Origin: Oehlia diaphana
Lineage: Eukaryota; Glomeromycota; Glomeromycetes; Glomerales; Glomeraceae
Assembly: GCA_003833135.1 (NCBI GenBank)
Contig: QZLH01000797.1
Coordinates: 35,223 to 50,833, forward strand
DNA length: 15,611 bases
Direction: 5' to 3'
The notes below the pieces were generated by a model. That model saw nothing but the letters and a program-made list of their open reading frames with translations, was not told the origin of the DNA and ran no database searches. The position numbers and the translations under genes were made by a program. Positions 1 through 10,271 of this stretch are shown here, in pieces; position 1 is the stretch's first letter, and the number at the start of each line of letters is the position of its first letter.

Positions 1-1803
1 TGTTTAACAATTATTGTAATTATTGTATATTATATGTATTTATATAATAAACAGCATATTTTTAAAGGTTATTCTTTATTTTTGACAGTATTTTATAATG
101 GTTTTATTACATAAAAGAAGCGTTTAAAATATTTTTTTTAATTTTTTTTCGCTTATTATACTAAATTCAATTGGTTCGATATTGTTACATTTATTTTCAT
201 GTGACATTTGGTTGGTGAGTCAGATTAGCCCATATGCTCATTCTTAAGTAATAAAAAATATCAAAAATAGTATTTATAATCTTTTTTATAATATTAATAA
301 ATTAATAAAACAGATAAAATTACTTAAATAAATTATAATTTTAAAAGTTATACAAAGCTTATATTAAAAAAAATTTTTTTTTTTTTTGTTATTTATATAT
401 TAAATTTAGAAGAGATAAAAAATCACTTAAATGAAAAATAAAATTTTTTTATAATTTAAAATAAAAATTACCAAATGCCAATATCATATGATTTTTATAA
501 TATATAATTTATCATATTATATTATATCCTTTTTATTTCTATTTTTATTATATATTTTAAAGACAATTTTTTGGTTTTATTTATTACTTTTATTGATAAT
601 TTTAATTAAATTTCATAATATAAGCTAAAATACTTTTTTCTTAGATATTTGAATAATAATATACAATTATTTTAATGATTACATTCTACTGGATAAATCT
701 AGTTTATGATAATTTGTTTGTATAGTATATAAATTAAATATCAATAAAGCATATATAAATCATTAAAAAAAAAAAGTAATAATATACAATTCAAAAAGAA
801 ATAATTTTATTTATTAAAAAAGGAAATTTTATATCAATTATTTAATTTTAATTAAAATTAAAAAATCATAAAACACTAATGATGATTAAAACTAGTGATA
901 AATAATAAGCTTTAATTAAATATGTTAATTTAAAATATTAAAATTTACTTAAAACTATTAATTTAAAAAGGTAATAATTTTCATTTAATATAAAATAATA
1001 ATTTTAATTGGTAATATAAATTTGATTTAAATTATACTATTATATATAATTTTACAAAAGAGATTTATATTAATTTATTTAATTTTTAAAAATAATATTT
1101 TTACTATAAAAAAAATATAATTTTTGAAATTTTTATGAATTATATATTTTTTTTATTATATTTAATATATAAATGATAAATATAAATATATTAGAAAAAT
1201 TCATCTTAATTTGTAATAAACTGATTTCAATAATAATAATTTTTTTTTTAAAGTAGTAAAATATATAAAATCTAATAATAATTAAAACTTTAAATTGTTT
1301 TATATATACTTTATTATTTCATCAATTAATATATTTTTATAATAATACTTTATTTTATTAAATTTTTATATACTAATCATTAAATTTATTTGTGGATGGT
1401 TTAATATTAATAGTATTTAATGTAATTGAAATCCTGTTAATAAATGATACTATAAGTATATTAAAAAAAAAGGAATTAAAAAGTTTTTGGTTAAATCTAT
1501 AGTATGTAAACCTTTTTATGTAAATTTTGCATAAATACTATAAAATTGAAGAGTGGAAATAAAAAAAAATATATATATATAGAATTATTTATATAATTAT
1601 ATATAGATTTTAAATCTATAAGATATATACTGTATAAGCTGATAGAATATATGTATCTATATAAAAGGGGTAAATTGGAATGGTCATATTAATATAAAAA
1701 TAAATTTATTAAAAAATAAAATTTAATTAAATATAAATTAATTTACTTTATATAGATATTCATTTTGGCAAATTAATACAAAAATCTATATATTATTTTT
1801 TAT
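1..1803. other. AT-rich spacer without a recognisable gene
   Basis: This stretch is almost entirely A/T with many short homopolymers and TA-rich microsatellite-like patches, for example around 1565-1630. Stops are dense in all frames and I see no coding-like segment, tRNA or transposon end. A small more complex patch near 205-245 matches nothing I know. Confidence 0.75.
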
Positions 1804-3061
1804 TAAGAAACGATCACCTATATCCATGATCTGACTCAAAAAATCCAACGTACTGTAAGTACGACATAATAAATTAGCTAATTGGATATTTTTTAGGGAT
1901 CAACTTTATAGAGAGAGTTTTTAAGGGAAGTAACTAATATGTATAGAAGTTCTTTGGTAAAATATAGTAATATGGCAAAACATAAATCACAAATCATGGT
2001 ATGATTAATTTAACAATGAATAATTAATTGTATAACATCGAAAACGAATCGGACGATAAATTATTAAATTAGGTATAACCATTTTACATGTAATCAAGGA
2101 CAAATAACAATATTATTCAAGACAATCGTTTTACATCATATGATTTTCACTCCCTTTCAAAAATCACGGGATTTTGAAACATAAAATAGGATAAGATAAG
2201 GGATAAACATGTTTGATGACTTATACCATAAAGGAGACAAAGGAGCCCTCAGTCTTATTTTACATTTAGAGAAAAAGGAAAACTTTTAACGCATTCAGAA
2301 TTTTTATAGAATTGAAAAGTGTAACGAAAAAGGGGAATTTTTTACAAGTATTAAAATTTTAAGTTGTACATAGAGATTAAATTTTCATAGATACGGATAA
2401 ACCAAAATTGGCATATATCAGGATAGAAAGGGTTTGAAACAATGAATTTATTTATTTATTTTATTTTAATTTTTTTTTAATTATTTAATTGATTATAATG
2501 AACAATTGAAATTTCATTAATCCAAATTAAAATAAAAATAAGTTCTATTTCATTCAGATATTTGATAAAATGATATCTACAAAAAATATGTTTTTTTTTT
2601 TTAATTCCAAAGGAAACGTAGCGCCAAATTAATTTCTATGTATTACAAATTCATAACACAAATTTTAACACAAATGTATTACAAAACTTTCTTCTAGTAT
2701 AGTGTTACAAATGAAAAAAGTTGGAACAATACCTTTCTACCGTATTTATATAAATTAAAAAAAATCATTTTTCATCTTTTTGATTTGTAAACATAATCTT
2801 TTATAAATATTTATAATTAAGTTAACGGTCAAGGAAAAAAAACCGCGCATAGTTTGTATCACTATCCGAAAGAATTTTCACATATTATGAACAAAGTACA
2901 TTGTAACATTAACTGTTATTATATGCATGCAAAAATAGAACGTTATATTTAGCTGTTAACTTTTTCAAAGATCTTCTCGTGAAAAAAAAAATAAAAAGTA
3001 GGATTAATCATTATAAAGACTAAAGCAGAAATTATAGCCTAGCTAATTTTAGGAATAAGTA
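1804..3061. other. Spacer of mixed composition, no recognised gene
   Basis: The base composition is more balanced than in the first 1.8 kb, with many non-repetitive patches. The longest plausible small reading frame I noticed is ATG 2209 to TAA 2289 (26 codons), too short to call. The stretch could be a decayed insertion or distal regulatory DNA of the kinase gene downstream. Apart from the inverted repeat at 1828-1901 nothing is recognisable. Confidence 0.5.
1828..1901. repeat. Nested inverted repeat / hairpin
   Basis: A run AAAAAATCCAA at 1838-1848 is answered by TTGGATATTTTTT starting at 1882, with one extra AT in the right arm. The outer edges GATC (1828-1831) and GATC (1898-1901) also pair. 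A second, perfect small hairpin CGTACT-GTA-AGTACG lies inside at 1849-1863. It could be a short foldback element or a cruciform-forming site. No function is implied by the sequence alone. Confidence 0.45.
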
Positions 3062-3310
3062 CCGGGCTCATATAATTATTATAAAAATAGATTTAATTTT
3101 AGTCTATCGAAATTTCTGAGCTGGGCAGTGCTATAATATTTTTATCTTTACATGGTTAACAATAATTACCGTATAGAATTATTAAGGAGATTTTCGAAAA
3201 AAAAAATTTTAAAAATTTCAAAAAAAAAACTTCTTTTTTTCAGAAGCACTGCCACTCAGGGTCCCAAATTTGTTGAGTTCAATGGAAATTTTTATGGTCT
3301 TTACTCCCGG
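3062..3310. repeat. Imperfect palindromic element, possible MITE or foldback
   Basis: GGCAGTGCT at 3124-3132 is perfectly inverted as AGCACTGCC at 3245-3253, and the adjacent CTGAG/CTCAG also pairs. Moving outward, AAATTT, ATAAAAAT and finally CCGGG (3062-3066) / CCCGG (3306-3310) recur in the same order on both sides, with indels between them. This suggests two diverged arms of about 70 bp around a loop of about 110 bp. The loop is A/T-homopolymer rich. A 64-codon frame (3152-3346) crosses the element, but it is mostly Lys/Phe from the homopolymers. No target-site duplication is clear. Confidence 0.5.
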
Positions 3311-3891
3311 AAATGGGTGAACCTTATTACTGGTTTTATTTGTTGATTTTTTTGTTGGTACAAATAAAAAAATTTGTGATTATTAAACAAGTCCCAACCG
3401 CAGTATCTGATAATTTTATTGCCGAATCGTGAGATCATTAAATCACATTCCTTATTTTTCTAATTAGTGTATCATAGGCTTATAAAAATTCGTAAAAGGT
3501 GATACAAGTCGCCAAGAATGTTTATATCTCTTTACACTTTTCTGTAATTAGTCATTGATTTAAGGTTAATTTACTATTTTATACTGCACTACCTTTTTTT
3601 TTCATCCATCAAAACTTTCTTTTCCCCCGGAACAAATAATACTCACTATTCCGAAAATGTCAGTAATCTGCCATACGATAAAATGAAATACCGTAAATAA
3701 AACAAAAAAAAAAATTATATACTCAATCTTTTTTACACGAAATTTTCTTTTTATTGTAAATGTATAAATGAATTAAAAGCTTCGAGTTCTTTTTTTTTTA
3801 TCCTTAACTTCTTTGCAATCTTATTTGTGTATAATATTATAGATCTTTTTTTTTTTTTTTCTTTTTTAAATCTTAGTTGATATTCTGCTTT
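3311..3891 (+). promoter_or_regulatory. Probable promoter and 5' UTR region of the histidine kinase
   Basis: This gene-free stretch leads directly into the kinase start codon. It has pyrimidine-rich runs (about 3593-3626, 3787-3812, 3846-3864) and a TATA-like run at 3830-3841. The run at 3846-3864 followed by TTTTTTAAATCTTAG (AG at 3875-3876) also looks like a 3' splice site, so a 5' UTR intron ending 15 bases before the ATG is possible. The transcription start cannot be placed from sequence alone. Confidence 0.35.
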
Positions 3892-6343
3892 ATGCCTCAT
3901 TCAAGTTGGTTTTTTTCTTCAAAAAATAAAAATAGTGAAAGAGATAGACTACATTCTTTTCGTCAACGTTTTATGTTTAATATATTTACTAGACTATTTC
4001 CTCAAATGACTGATAAAAACACAAGTAACGATAATTTAAGACAGGATAAAGAAGAAAAGGAAGAAAAAGAAAAAGAAATTCGAAATAGTAACATAACAAC
4101 CGCGACGACCATAACAGCAGATTCTAGTATCACCAACGAGAAGAATGCTCTAATACAGGTTGTAGAAGGAGAGTCAAATAAAGAGGCTAATATATCTTCA
4201 GGTTTAGGCAATTTATCAACTACAGCTTATGATTTTTGTAATCAATCAAGACGTCCTTCAGATATCTCCTCTGAAATCATTCGTCCAACTGAACATGTAG
4301 TGAATTTATCAACTATGGAGCCTCATGATACTGTTGATATTTCAACATTACCATCAAATAATTATACTAGACAATATAGGAATCCATACTTTATTAATGG
4401 TTCAAACTCTCCTATTCCACAACAACCTAAAGGATATTTTACACGAATAAAACCAACAAAAGAAACTTTAGCTATAATATTTCTTCCATTGATTATTGCC
4501 TTGATAGGTGTTACTATTGCTATTGTAGTGTTATTATTTGTTTTTGATCAAGAAGTAAAAAATTATAGAGAATCATTCGATTATATATGTATGGAAAGAA
4601 TAAGTGCTGTAGTTTCTATTTTTAATTCGGGATTAAATACCGGAAGAGATTTTACAAGTTTCTTTACAGTGTTTGCAAGTGTTTACCCGAATCTAATGGA
4701 TGATGCTGATGAAGTTGTAAGCAATTATGGAAATCTATCAGCAATTAATTTTATGGTAATGTCTGATAATATATTAATTGAGGAAGAACAAGAAAAAAGT
4801 TTTTTTTTTTTCTTTCTCTTTTCTCTTTTCCTTTTTCCTTTTTCCTTTTTTTTTTTTTCTTTGTCATACCTATATTCCTTTTTTTTTTGAAAGAAAAATA
4901 AGAAAAATGTATAGGTTTGTTTATTCGTTTCTTTACGCGTAGATGTTATGAGTTTTGCATAACTTTCATATGATAAATAGTGAAAATCTTATGTTATTTA
5001 ATTTTATTTTGCAAAAAAATTTCAATTCTTCTTGATCTTCCTCCTCCTTCTATTAATGAATATACTAATTTTCCTTATCTATTAATTTAGAACATCTATT
5101 CGATGAATTTTGCACCGAGAATTCTCTTTGAGAATCGTTCAGATTATGAAGCAAAACATGGACAAATAAAACAACTTAACTCTCAAAATCAATTAGTTAT
5201 ACGAGCCGATGCTGCAGAATATTTCCCCATATTATATTCTATACCTTGGAGATATAATACGCCGATTATATTAAATTATGATGTTTCTTCAGAACCAGAG
5301 AGGTTAGCAGCAATTACAAAAGCGAGAAAAACAAGAAATATTACTATAACTCCAAGAATTTCATTAGCGTATGATCATACTAAAGGAGGAATTTCTGTAT
5401 ATTTTCCATTTTATATGAACAATTTTGATGATATTAGCGGACTTGTTATAGGAGTTTATGAGTTAGATGAGACAATTAAAAGTGTAGTACAGAATTTTAA
5501 TGACAAAGCTGGGATTGGATTTGATATAATTGATACGGAAAGTAATACATCTATTTATTCTAAAAATGATAGTATAATTTGGCATTCTGCTAATTTTAAA
5601 AAACAGGCAAATTATCTGATAGGAGATCGTAATTGGCAATTTACTTGCTATAGCTCTAAAGAGGCGTATAATCGATCAGTATCAATGTATGGGCCTATTG
5701 TATATTTTGTGCTGATACTTTCGTTTTTCTCTATTATAGCTCTTTTTACGTCGAATTATTTTAGAAAACTATTTAAAGCACGATATAAATTTACTGAACA
5801 AGCGGTTAAATTAGGAAGAACACAAAGTCTTCTTAAAGCAATAACGGCAGATTCTAAGGCGGTATTAGAAGCAATTGCAGATCCATTATTCGCATTGAAC
5901 GCCAAAGGAGAAATAGTTGGAGCTAATAAACATGCGCTTACCTTAACTGGATATTCACCAGAAGAAATCAAAGTAGCAAATAAGATGCATATAAATACAT
6001 TATTGATTCCCGTAGCTGAAACGCCGACTGAGGAAAGAAATAATAACCCGTTAAATGGAGACTATCAATTGATAGAAGTTCCTGTTAGGCCTGGTATGAG
6101 AGATGTATTAGCAAAGAAGAAAGATGGTACATTATTTGAAGCCGAAGCTAATTTTTCGCAGCCAGTTGTAGAAAAGAATTATTTTACACAAGTGGTAATG
6201 TTTAGAGATGTGTCATTTAAAAAAGAGAATGAGAGGGCAGTTATGGACGCCAAAAGAGATGCAGATTTAGCAAATCAAAGTAAAACTGAGTTCTTGTTCT
6301 TTTTGTGTCATGAGGTAAAAATCTTATTATATATTTTGTTTTA

Positions 6344-6396
<53 letters not shown>

Positions 6397-8696
6397 TTCT
6401 CAATATCTCTTTTGCATATTAAATCGTAGATACGGAATCCTATACATGCAATATTAGGATTTGCAGAAATGTTGAAGAATTCACTAAAGGAAAAAGAACA
6501 ATTTGAAGAATTAGAATACATAATATCAGCAGGGAAATTTTTATCATTTATAGTGAATGATGTTCTCGATTTGACACACCTCACCAATCCAAATCCCTAT
6601 GAAATTGATTTGAAATGTGACGGATTTAATATTTACACATTAGTTGATAACATAGCTAAAATCCAGTCTATCCAAGCGGACCATAAACAAATTCAAGTAA
6701 AAACAATAATTAGTGGAGAATTACCAAAGAATTTATATGGGGATGAACGCAGATTGGAACAAATATTAATGAAATTATTGGCAAGAAGTATTGAAGTGGC
6801 ACCTAGTAACGGAATAGTGGAATTAATAATTGAACAAAAAATAGTTCATCATAGAAAAGGAATTTTATTGAGATTTTCAGTGAAAGACCAAAGTAAAGGA
6901 TTGAGTTCAGATGAAGAAATAAATGAACTATTTAAACCATATGCAAAAACTAATAGTAGCATAGGATCAAGATTTCACGCTCAAGGATTATCAATGGCAT
7001 TGGTTCAAGCTATCGTTAGAGTAATGGGAGGAAGATTAGTAGTAGAAAAAGTGGACAGAAGTAGTAGTAGTAGCAGTAAGCGAAAAAGTAATGTTAATAA
7101 AAATAATAATAATCATGTATGGTTTGAAATATGGTTATTGACGGAAGAGTCTAAAGATCGAGGAGGGTTGTTAAGAGAATCATATGACAGTTTAGTGATC
7201 AGTAAAAATGGTAGCGCAGGGCGAAATTCGTTCAAAATTTCCAGCGCCCCAGGATCAATTGATGGTAAAATGATGGATGATATAGTAATAAATTCTGATA
7301 ATGAAGATGCAATATCACAAGCTCATCTTCGTAATAGAAAGAGTATGCCGTCAAAACCAAAACGTGATAGTAAATCGTATATGAATACGATAAGAAAGAA
7401 ACGAAGATCTACAACTGTACCAGCCACTTCAGCAGTAATGAATAATGGAGGAGAGGAAACTATTGATGATGAAGCAGGAAGTATAAAAAATGTTGCTGAA
7501 CAAAATAAGTCAGCTGCCGCTAATTTCTTCAGAAAAGGAAGTATGATGTTGGCATCTGGATTGGCTAGAGCGGGATCTACAATTGAGAAACCATCATCCT
7601 CTCCATTATCTACTAGTTTTTCAAATATTACTGCGAATGAGGATTCGATACATAGAAGTGCAGGCAAAAATATTGCGAGTAGTGTTCAAATAGAATCACA
7701 AGAGAGTACACCGCCACTACCTATAATATCATATTATTCTGGTGGTAATACAAGTGTCACGCCTGGATCACCTGTTCCACCGGTTCCGCCACTTACTCAA
7801 GATCATAATTTGTTATCAAGCTCTAATACTAATAAGGCAGCTTCTATTAAATCAAAAAATAGCAGTAATATTTCATTAATTATTACAAATGTAAATGATA
7901 CACCTGCATCAATTTCTCCAATTTCTCCCACCTCTACAGGTTCACTTAATCAACACTCTCTTCATATTACTTTACCAAATAACAATTTTCCTCTTACTTC
8001 ATATGATGCTCATCTATCTCCATTAACATTAACAGCAGATGCTAAAAATATTAGCAATATTACTAATAACAGCAATAATGATAATGACAATAAACCTTCT
8101 TCTACATTAGATAATCAGGCGGATACGCAAGCAAATGCTGTTGCGAATACTTCTGCTGCTACAGAAAAACCTAAGAAATTAAGGATTTTGCTTGTAGAAG
8201 ATAATTTGGTGTGTCAAAGAGTAACTTATAAAATGTTAAATAGAAATAATTTTTCGGTTGACATTGCAAATCATGGTAAAGAAGCTGTTGATATGGTAGA
8301 AGCTGTCCAACAAGAACAGCAGCAACAATATGCGTGTATACTTATGGATATTATAACGCCCGTGATGAATGGGTATGAAGCTACTCAAATATTGAGAGAT
8401 CGTGGTGTGAAAATACCAATATTAGCATTGACTGCCAATAGTTTTGAAAGTGATGTAAAGAAAGCTAAGGAAGTTGGTATGAATGATTTTCTAACCAAAC
8501 CTATAAAAGAAGTGGTATGTAATCACTAAAAAACGGGTGAAGTGGTTTGTTAAATGCAGATCGTTATTTATTAATTTACTAATTAATTTTTGTTCATTTT
8601 TTGTAGGAATTGATTACTGCAATGAAAGCACAAATTGAGAAAGATGATTCCATTACTGCTGAGCATAAAGATCAATATTTGACCATAAATTCATAG
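3892..8696 (+). CDS. CHASE-PAS hybrid histidine kinase with C-terminal receiver, four exons
   Basis: Join 3892-4755, 5091-6314, 6430-8514, 8607-8696 (about 1420 aa). The start is the first ATG in frame; the codon at 3877 is TTG. Domains: Ser/Thr/Asn-rich cytoplasmic tail 1-193; TM1 about 194-218; extracellular CHASE about 225-487, with NFAPRILFENRSDYE at 294 and TPRISL at 375; TM2 about 488-509; PAS about 540-660; HisKA with H-box FLCHE|IRNPIHAILGF, His695; HATPase-like about 795-905; low-complexity linker about 935-1275 with a basic RKKRR (1018) and a PVPPVPPL run (1144); receiver about 1280-1410 with Glu1286, Asp1287, phospho-acceptor Asp1336, Thr1364 and Lys1386. The family senses a ligand outside the cell and drives a His-Asp-His-Asp phosphorelay via an HPt protein. 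The ATPase domain is degenerate: N-box Asn replaced by Lys811 and Arg815, G1 reads DQSKGL, and G2 has lost glycines. Domain identity is secure; catalytic activity is doubtful. The exon 1 donor is the least certain junction. Confidence 0.9.
4756..5090 (+). other. Intron 1 of the histidine kinase, phase 0, 335 bp
   Basis: Donor ATG|GTAATG and acceptor ATTTAG|AAC, with a TACTAAT branch-like motif at 5062-5068, about 22 bases before the AG. Removing it joins SAINFM to NIYSMNFAPRI, which restores the start of the CHASE domain. Reading through gives a Phe-rich nonsense tail that stops at 4888-4890. The intron holds an unbroken pyrimidine tract at 4800-4862. An alternative donor GTAAGC at 4717 is also in phase 0 and would shorten the protein by 13 residues. 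Confidence 0.8.
4800..4862 (+). repeat. 63-nt pure pyrimidine tract inside intron 1
   Basis: Every base from 4800 to 4862 is C or T, in C-interrupted T runs. The region immediately upstream is purine-rich (GAGGAAGAACAAGAAAAAAG). The tract could form triplex DNA or act as a strong binding site for polypyrimidine-tract proteins, but it lies far from the 3' splice site. Confidence 0.85.
6315..6429 (+). other. Intron 2 of the histidine kinase, phase 0, 115 bp, splits the H-box
   Basis: Donor CATGAG|GTAAAA and acceptor AATCGTAG|ATACGG. Splicing joins His-Glu to Ile-Arg-Asn-Pro, giving a textbook H-box. This makes the junction very secure, although there is no canonical branch site (only ATATTAAAT close to the acceptor). 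About 43% of the intron is one run of 50 T (6346-6395). Confidence 0.95.
6346..6395 (+). repeat. Homopolymer of 50 T
   Basis: An uninterrupted T run within intron 2, between C at 6345 and G at 6396. Runs of this length are prone to slippage and to sequencing or assembly length errors, so the true length is uncertain. It lies about 34 bases before the acceptor and may act as an over-long polypyrimidine tract. Confidence 0.9.
8515..8606 (+). other. Intron 3 of the histidine kinase, phase 0, 92 bp
   Basis: Donor GTG|GTATGT is a consensus fungal 5' splice site. The acceptor is TTTTTGTAG|GAA, with a TACTAAT branch-like motif around 8577-8583. Splicing adds the last receiver helix (ELITAMKAQIEKD) and a stop at 8694-8696. 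Without splicing the frame ends a few codons past the donor, at 8527-8529, and the receiver loses this helix. Confidence 0.92.
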
Positions 8697-8940
8697 TATT
8701 TGTAGTTATTTTGGTTACTAATTCTTGATATCATTATTTATTTATCAAATTATTTATTATTTTTTTTTTGTTTTTTTGTAAAGTATGTAGTATAATGTAG
8801 TTTTATACTTTAAATTTTATGCAAAAAAAAAAACACATTTAATTGTTTTATCTTATTTGTATATAGTTATTAAAAAAAAAAGGGAAAACAAAACTTAATA
8901 TAAAATCTTAATATGCAAAAATAAAAGAACAAAATTTTAT
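8697..8940 (+). terminator. Probable 3' UTR and polyadenylation region
   Basis: The sequence after the stop codon is T-rich, with UGUA-type elements (TTTGTAAAG near 8775) followed by A-rich runs. An AATAAA hexamer lies at 8920-8925. Together these resemble a eukaryotic 3' end, but the AT-rich background makes such matches likely by chance and the cleavage site cannot be fixed. Confidence 0.3.
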
Positions 8941-9451
8941 CTAAAAATTTATACAGTCAATAGATTTTATTATATATTTCAGATGATTTTTAAACTTTTT
9001 ATTTCAAGTGATTTTTACCTTAATTTTATATTATTTATAGATATATTATTGATAAATATTTAATAAGTACTTTAACAATATTTTATAACAAGAATAATAA
9101 ATTTAATGATACTGGTTTAATATTATTTCTATTATTATTATAATATTGTTTTTTTGCAATATATTTATTATACATTTAACTTATTACAAATTAAGAAAAA
9201 TAAAATATATAAGGATTAAAACTAAGCATTATAAAATATAACTACTTTTCTGAAGAAAAAGTCAATCTATTACCTACTATATAATTATATTATTATTAAA
9301 AACAATAATATAACCAAAATTTCTAAGTAACTGTTAAGATTTAAGATAATATAATAATAGTATTATTTATAATATTAATATTATATTAAAATAATATATA
9401 AATAATATTAATACAGTAATATTAAAATAATATCATTTAATAAGATTTTAT

Positions 9452-9600
9452 AAAATTATACTTTGAATTATAATTATAATATAATAAAATTGCATTTATA
9501 ATAAATAAATAAATTAATTAAAATAAAATTATACTTTGAAATTAAAAAATAAAAAAAAAAATTTTAAATTAGCATCTATAATTTAAAATTAATAAATAAA
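9452..9600 (+). repeat. Degenerate tandem duplication, period about 73 bp
   Basis: The 16-mer AAAATTATACTTTGAA occurs at 9452-9467 and again at 9525-9540. The sequence after the first copy (TTGCATTTATAATAAATAAAT at about 9490) has a decayed counterpart at about 9571 (TTAGCATCTATAATTTAAAA). This points to two diverged copies, although the low complexity weakens the case. Confidence 0.4.
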
Positions 9601-10229
9601 AAATTAATATAAAAAATGCAATTTTTTTTTTATAAATATTATATTTAAAGAAAAAATATATTTTTTTCATACCTGTAATATGTCGTATTTTTCTTTTTTG
9701 GTAATTTTATATATTAATTATATTGACCATTTTTATCATATGATTTTGTTAAAATTTTTTTATTTTTTAAAAATTCTGGCATAAGACGTTATCTTATACA
9801 TTTACTATATACTATAAGAAACCTTATACTATGCATTTTTTTAACTGCTTTACAAGTTTTCTTAATATATTAAAAAGGATTTAAAATGTCATTTTTGACT
9901 TTTATATATAACATATTATTGGGAGTTGATATAACAAAGGTTTGATAAAAATAAAACTTTTTAAAAAATATCAAAAATATTATTGGTATTAATTATCATT
10001 ACTGGTAATTTTACTAGTGTGATTTTTTAAATTTTATAAGATTAATATAATTATATTAAATAGTTATTTTTATATATTCATAAAAAAAAGGATTTATGTT
10101 TTTAATTCATTTTTTCAATTTAATTAAAAGTTTATCTGCATAATAATACAGTTATTGGGTAGTTAAAATATTATATAATTTCTCTTAAGATATATATTTA
10201 TTTTACTATACATTTTTTTAAATTAACTA

Positions 10230-10271
10230 TTACTATACCTTAATTTTATCAATTATATATTACTATACCTT
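10230..10271 (+). repeat. Short tandem repeat, 30-bp period
   Basis: TTACTATACCTT begins at 10230 and again at 10260, and the intervening sequence ends in an A/T run. It is a two-copy micro-duplication with no apparent function. Confidence 0.45.

Noticed and set aside
165..180. GGTTCGA resembling a tRNA T-loop
   Set aside because: No acceptor stem, D-arm or anticodon arm can be drawn around it on either strand.
3152..3346. 64-codon frame starting at ATG 3152
   Set aside because: It crosses the palindromic element and half of it is Lys/Phe/Ile from A/T runs. The last 30 codons look slightly more protein-like, but no family or neighbour supports a gene.
3877..3891. Extending the kinase five codons upstream to 3877
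   Set aside because: The codon at 3877 is TTG. A nuclear eukaryotic gene should start at the ATG at 3892, and an acceptor-like AG directly precedes 3877.
4756..4890. Coding sequence continuing past 4755 with a poly-Phe tail
   Set aside because: It is intron read-through: a pyrimidine tract translated as Phe/Leu/Ser. The CHASE domain resumes only after splicing to 5091.
6327..6587. Minus-strand frame with a long poly-Lys tail
   Set aside because: It is the shadow of the T homopolymer and exon 3 of the kinase.
7323..7667. 114-codon minus-strand frame inside exon 3
   Set aside because: It lies opposite the low-complexity linker of the kinase and has no independent evidence.
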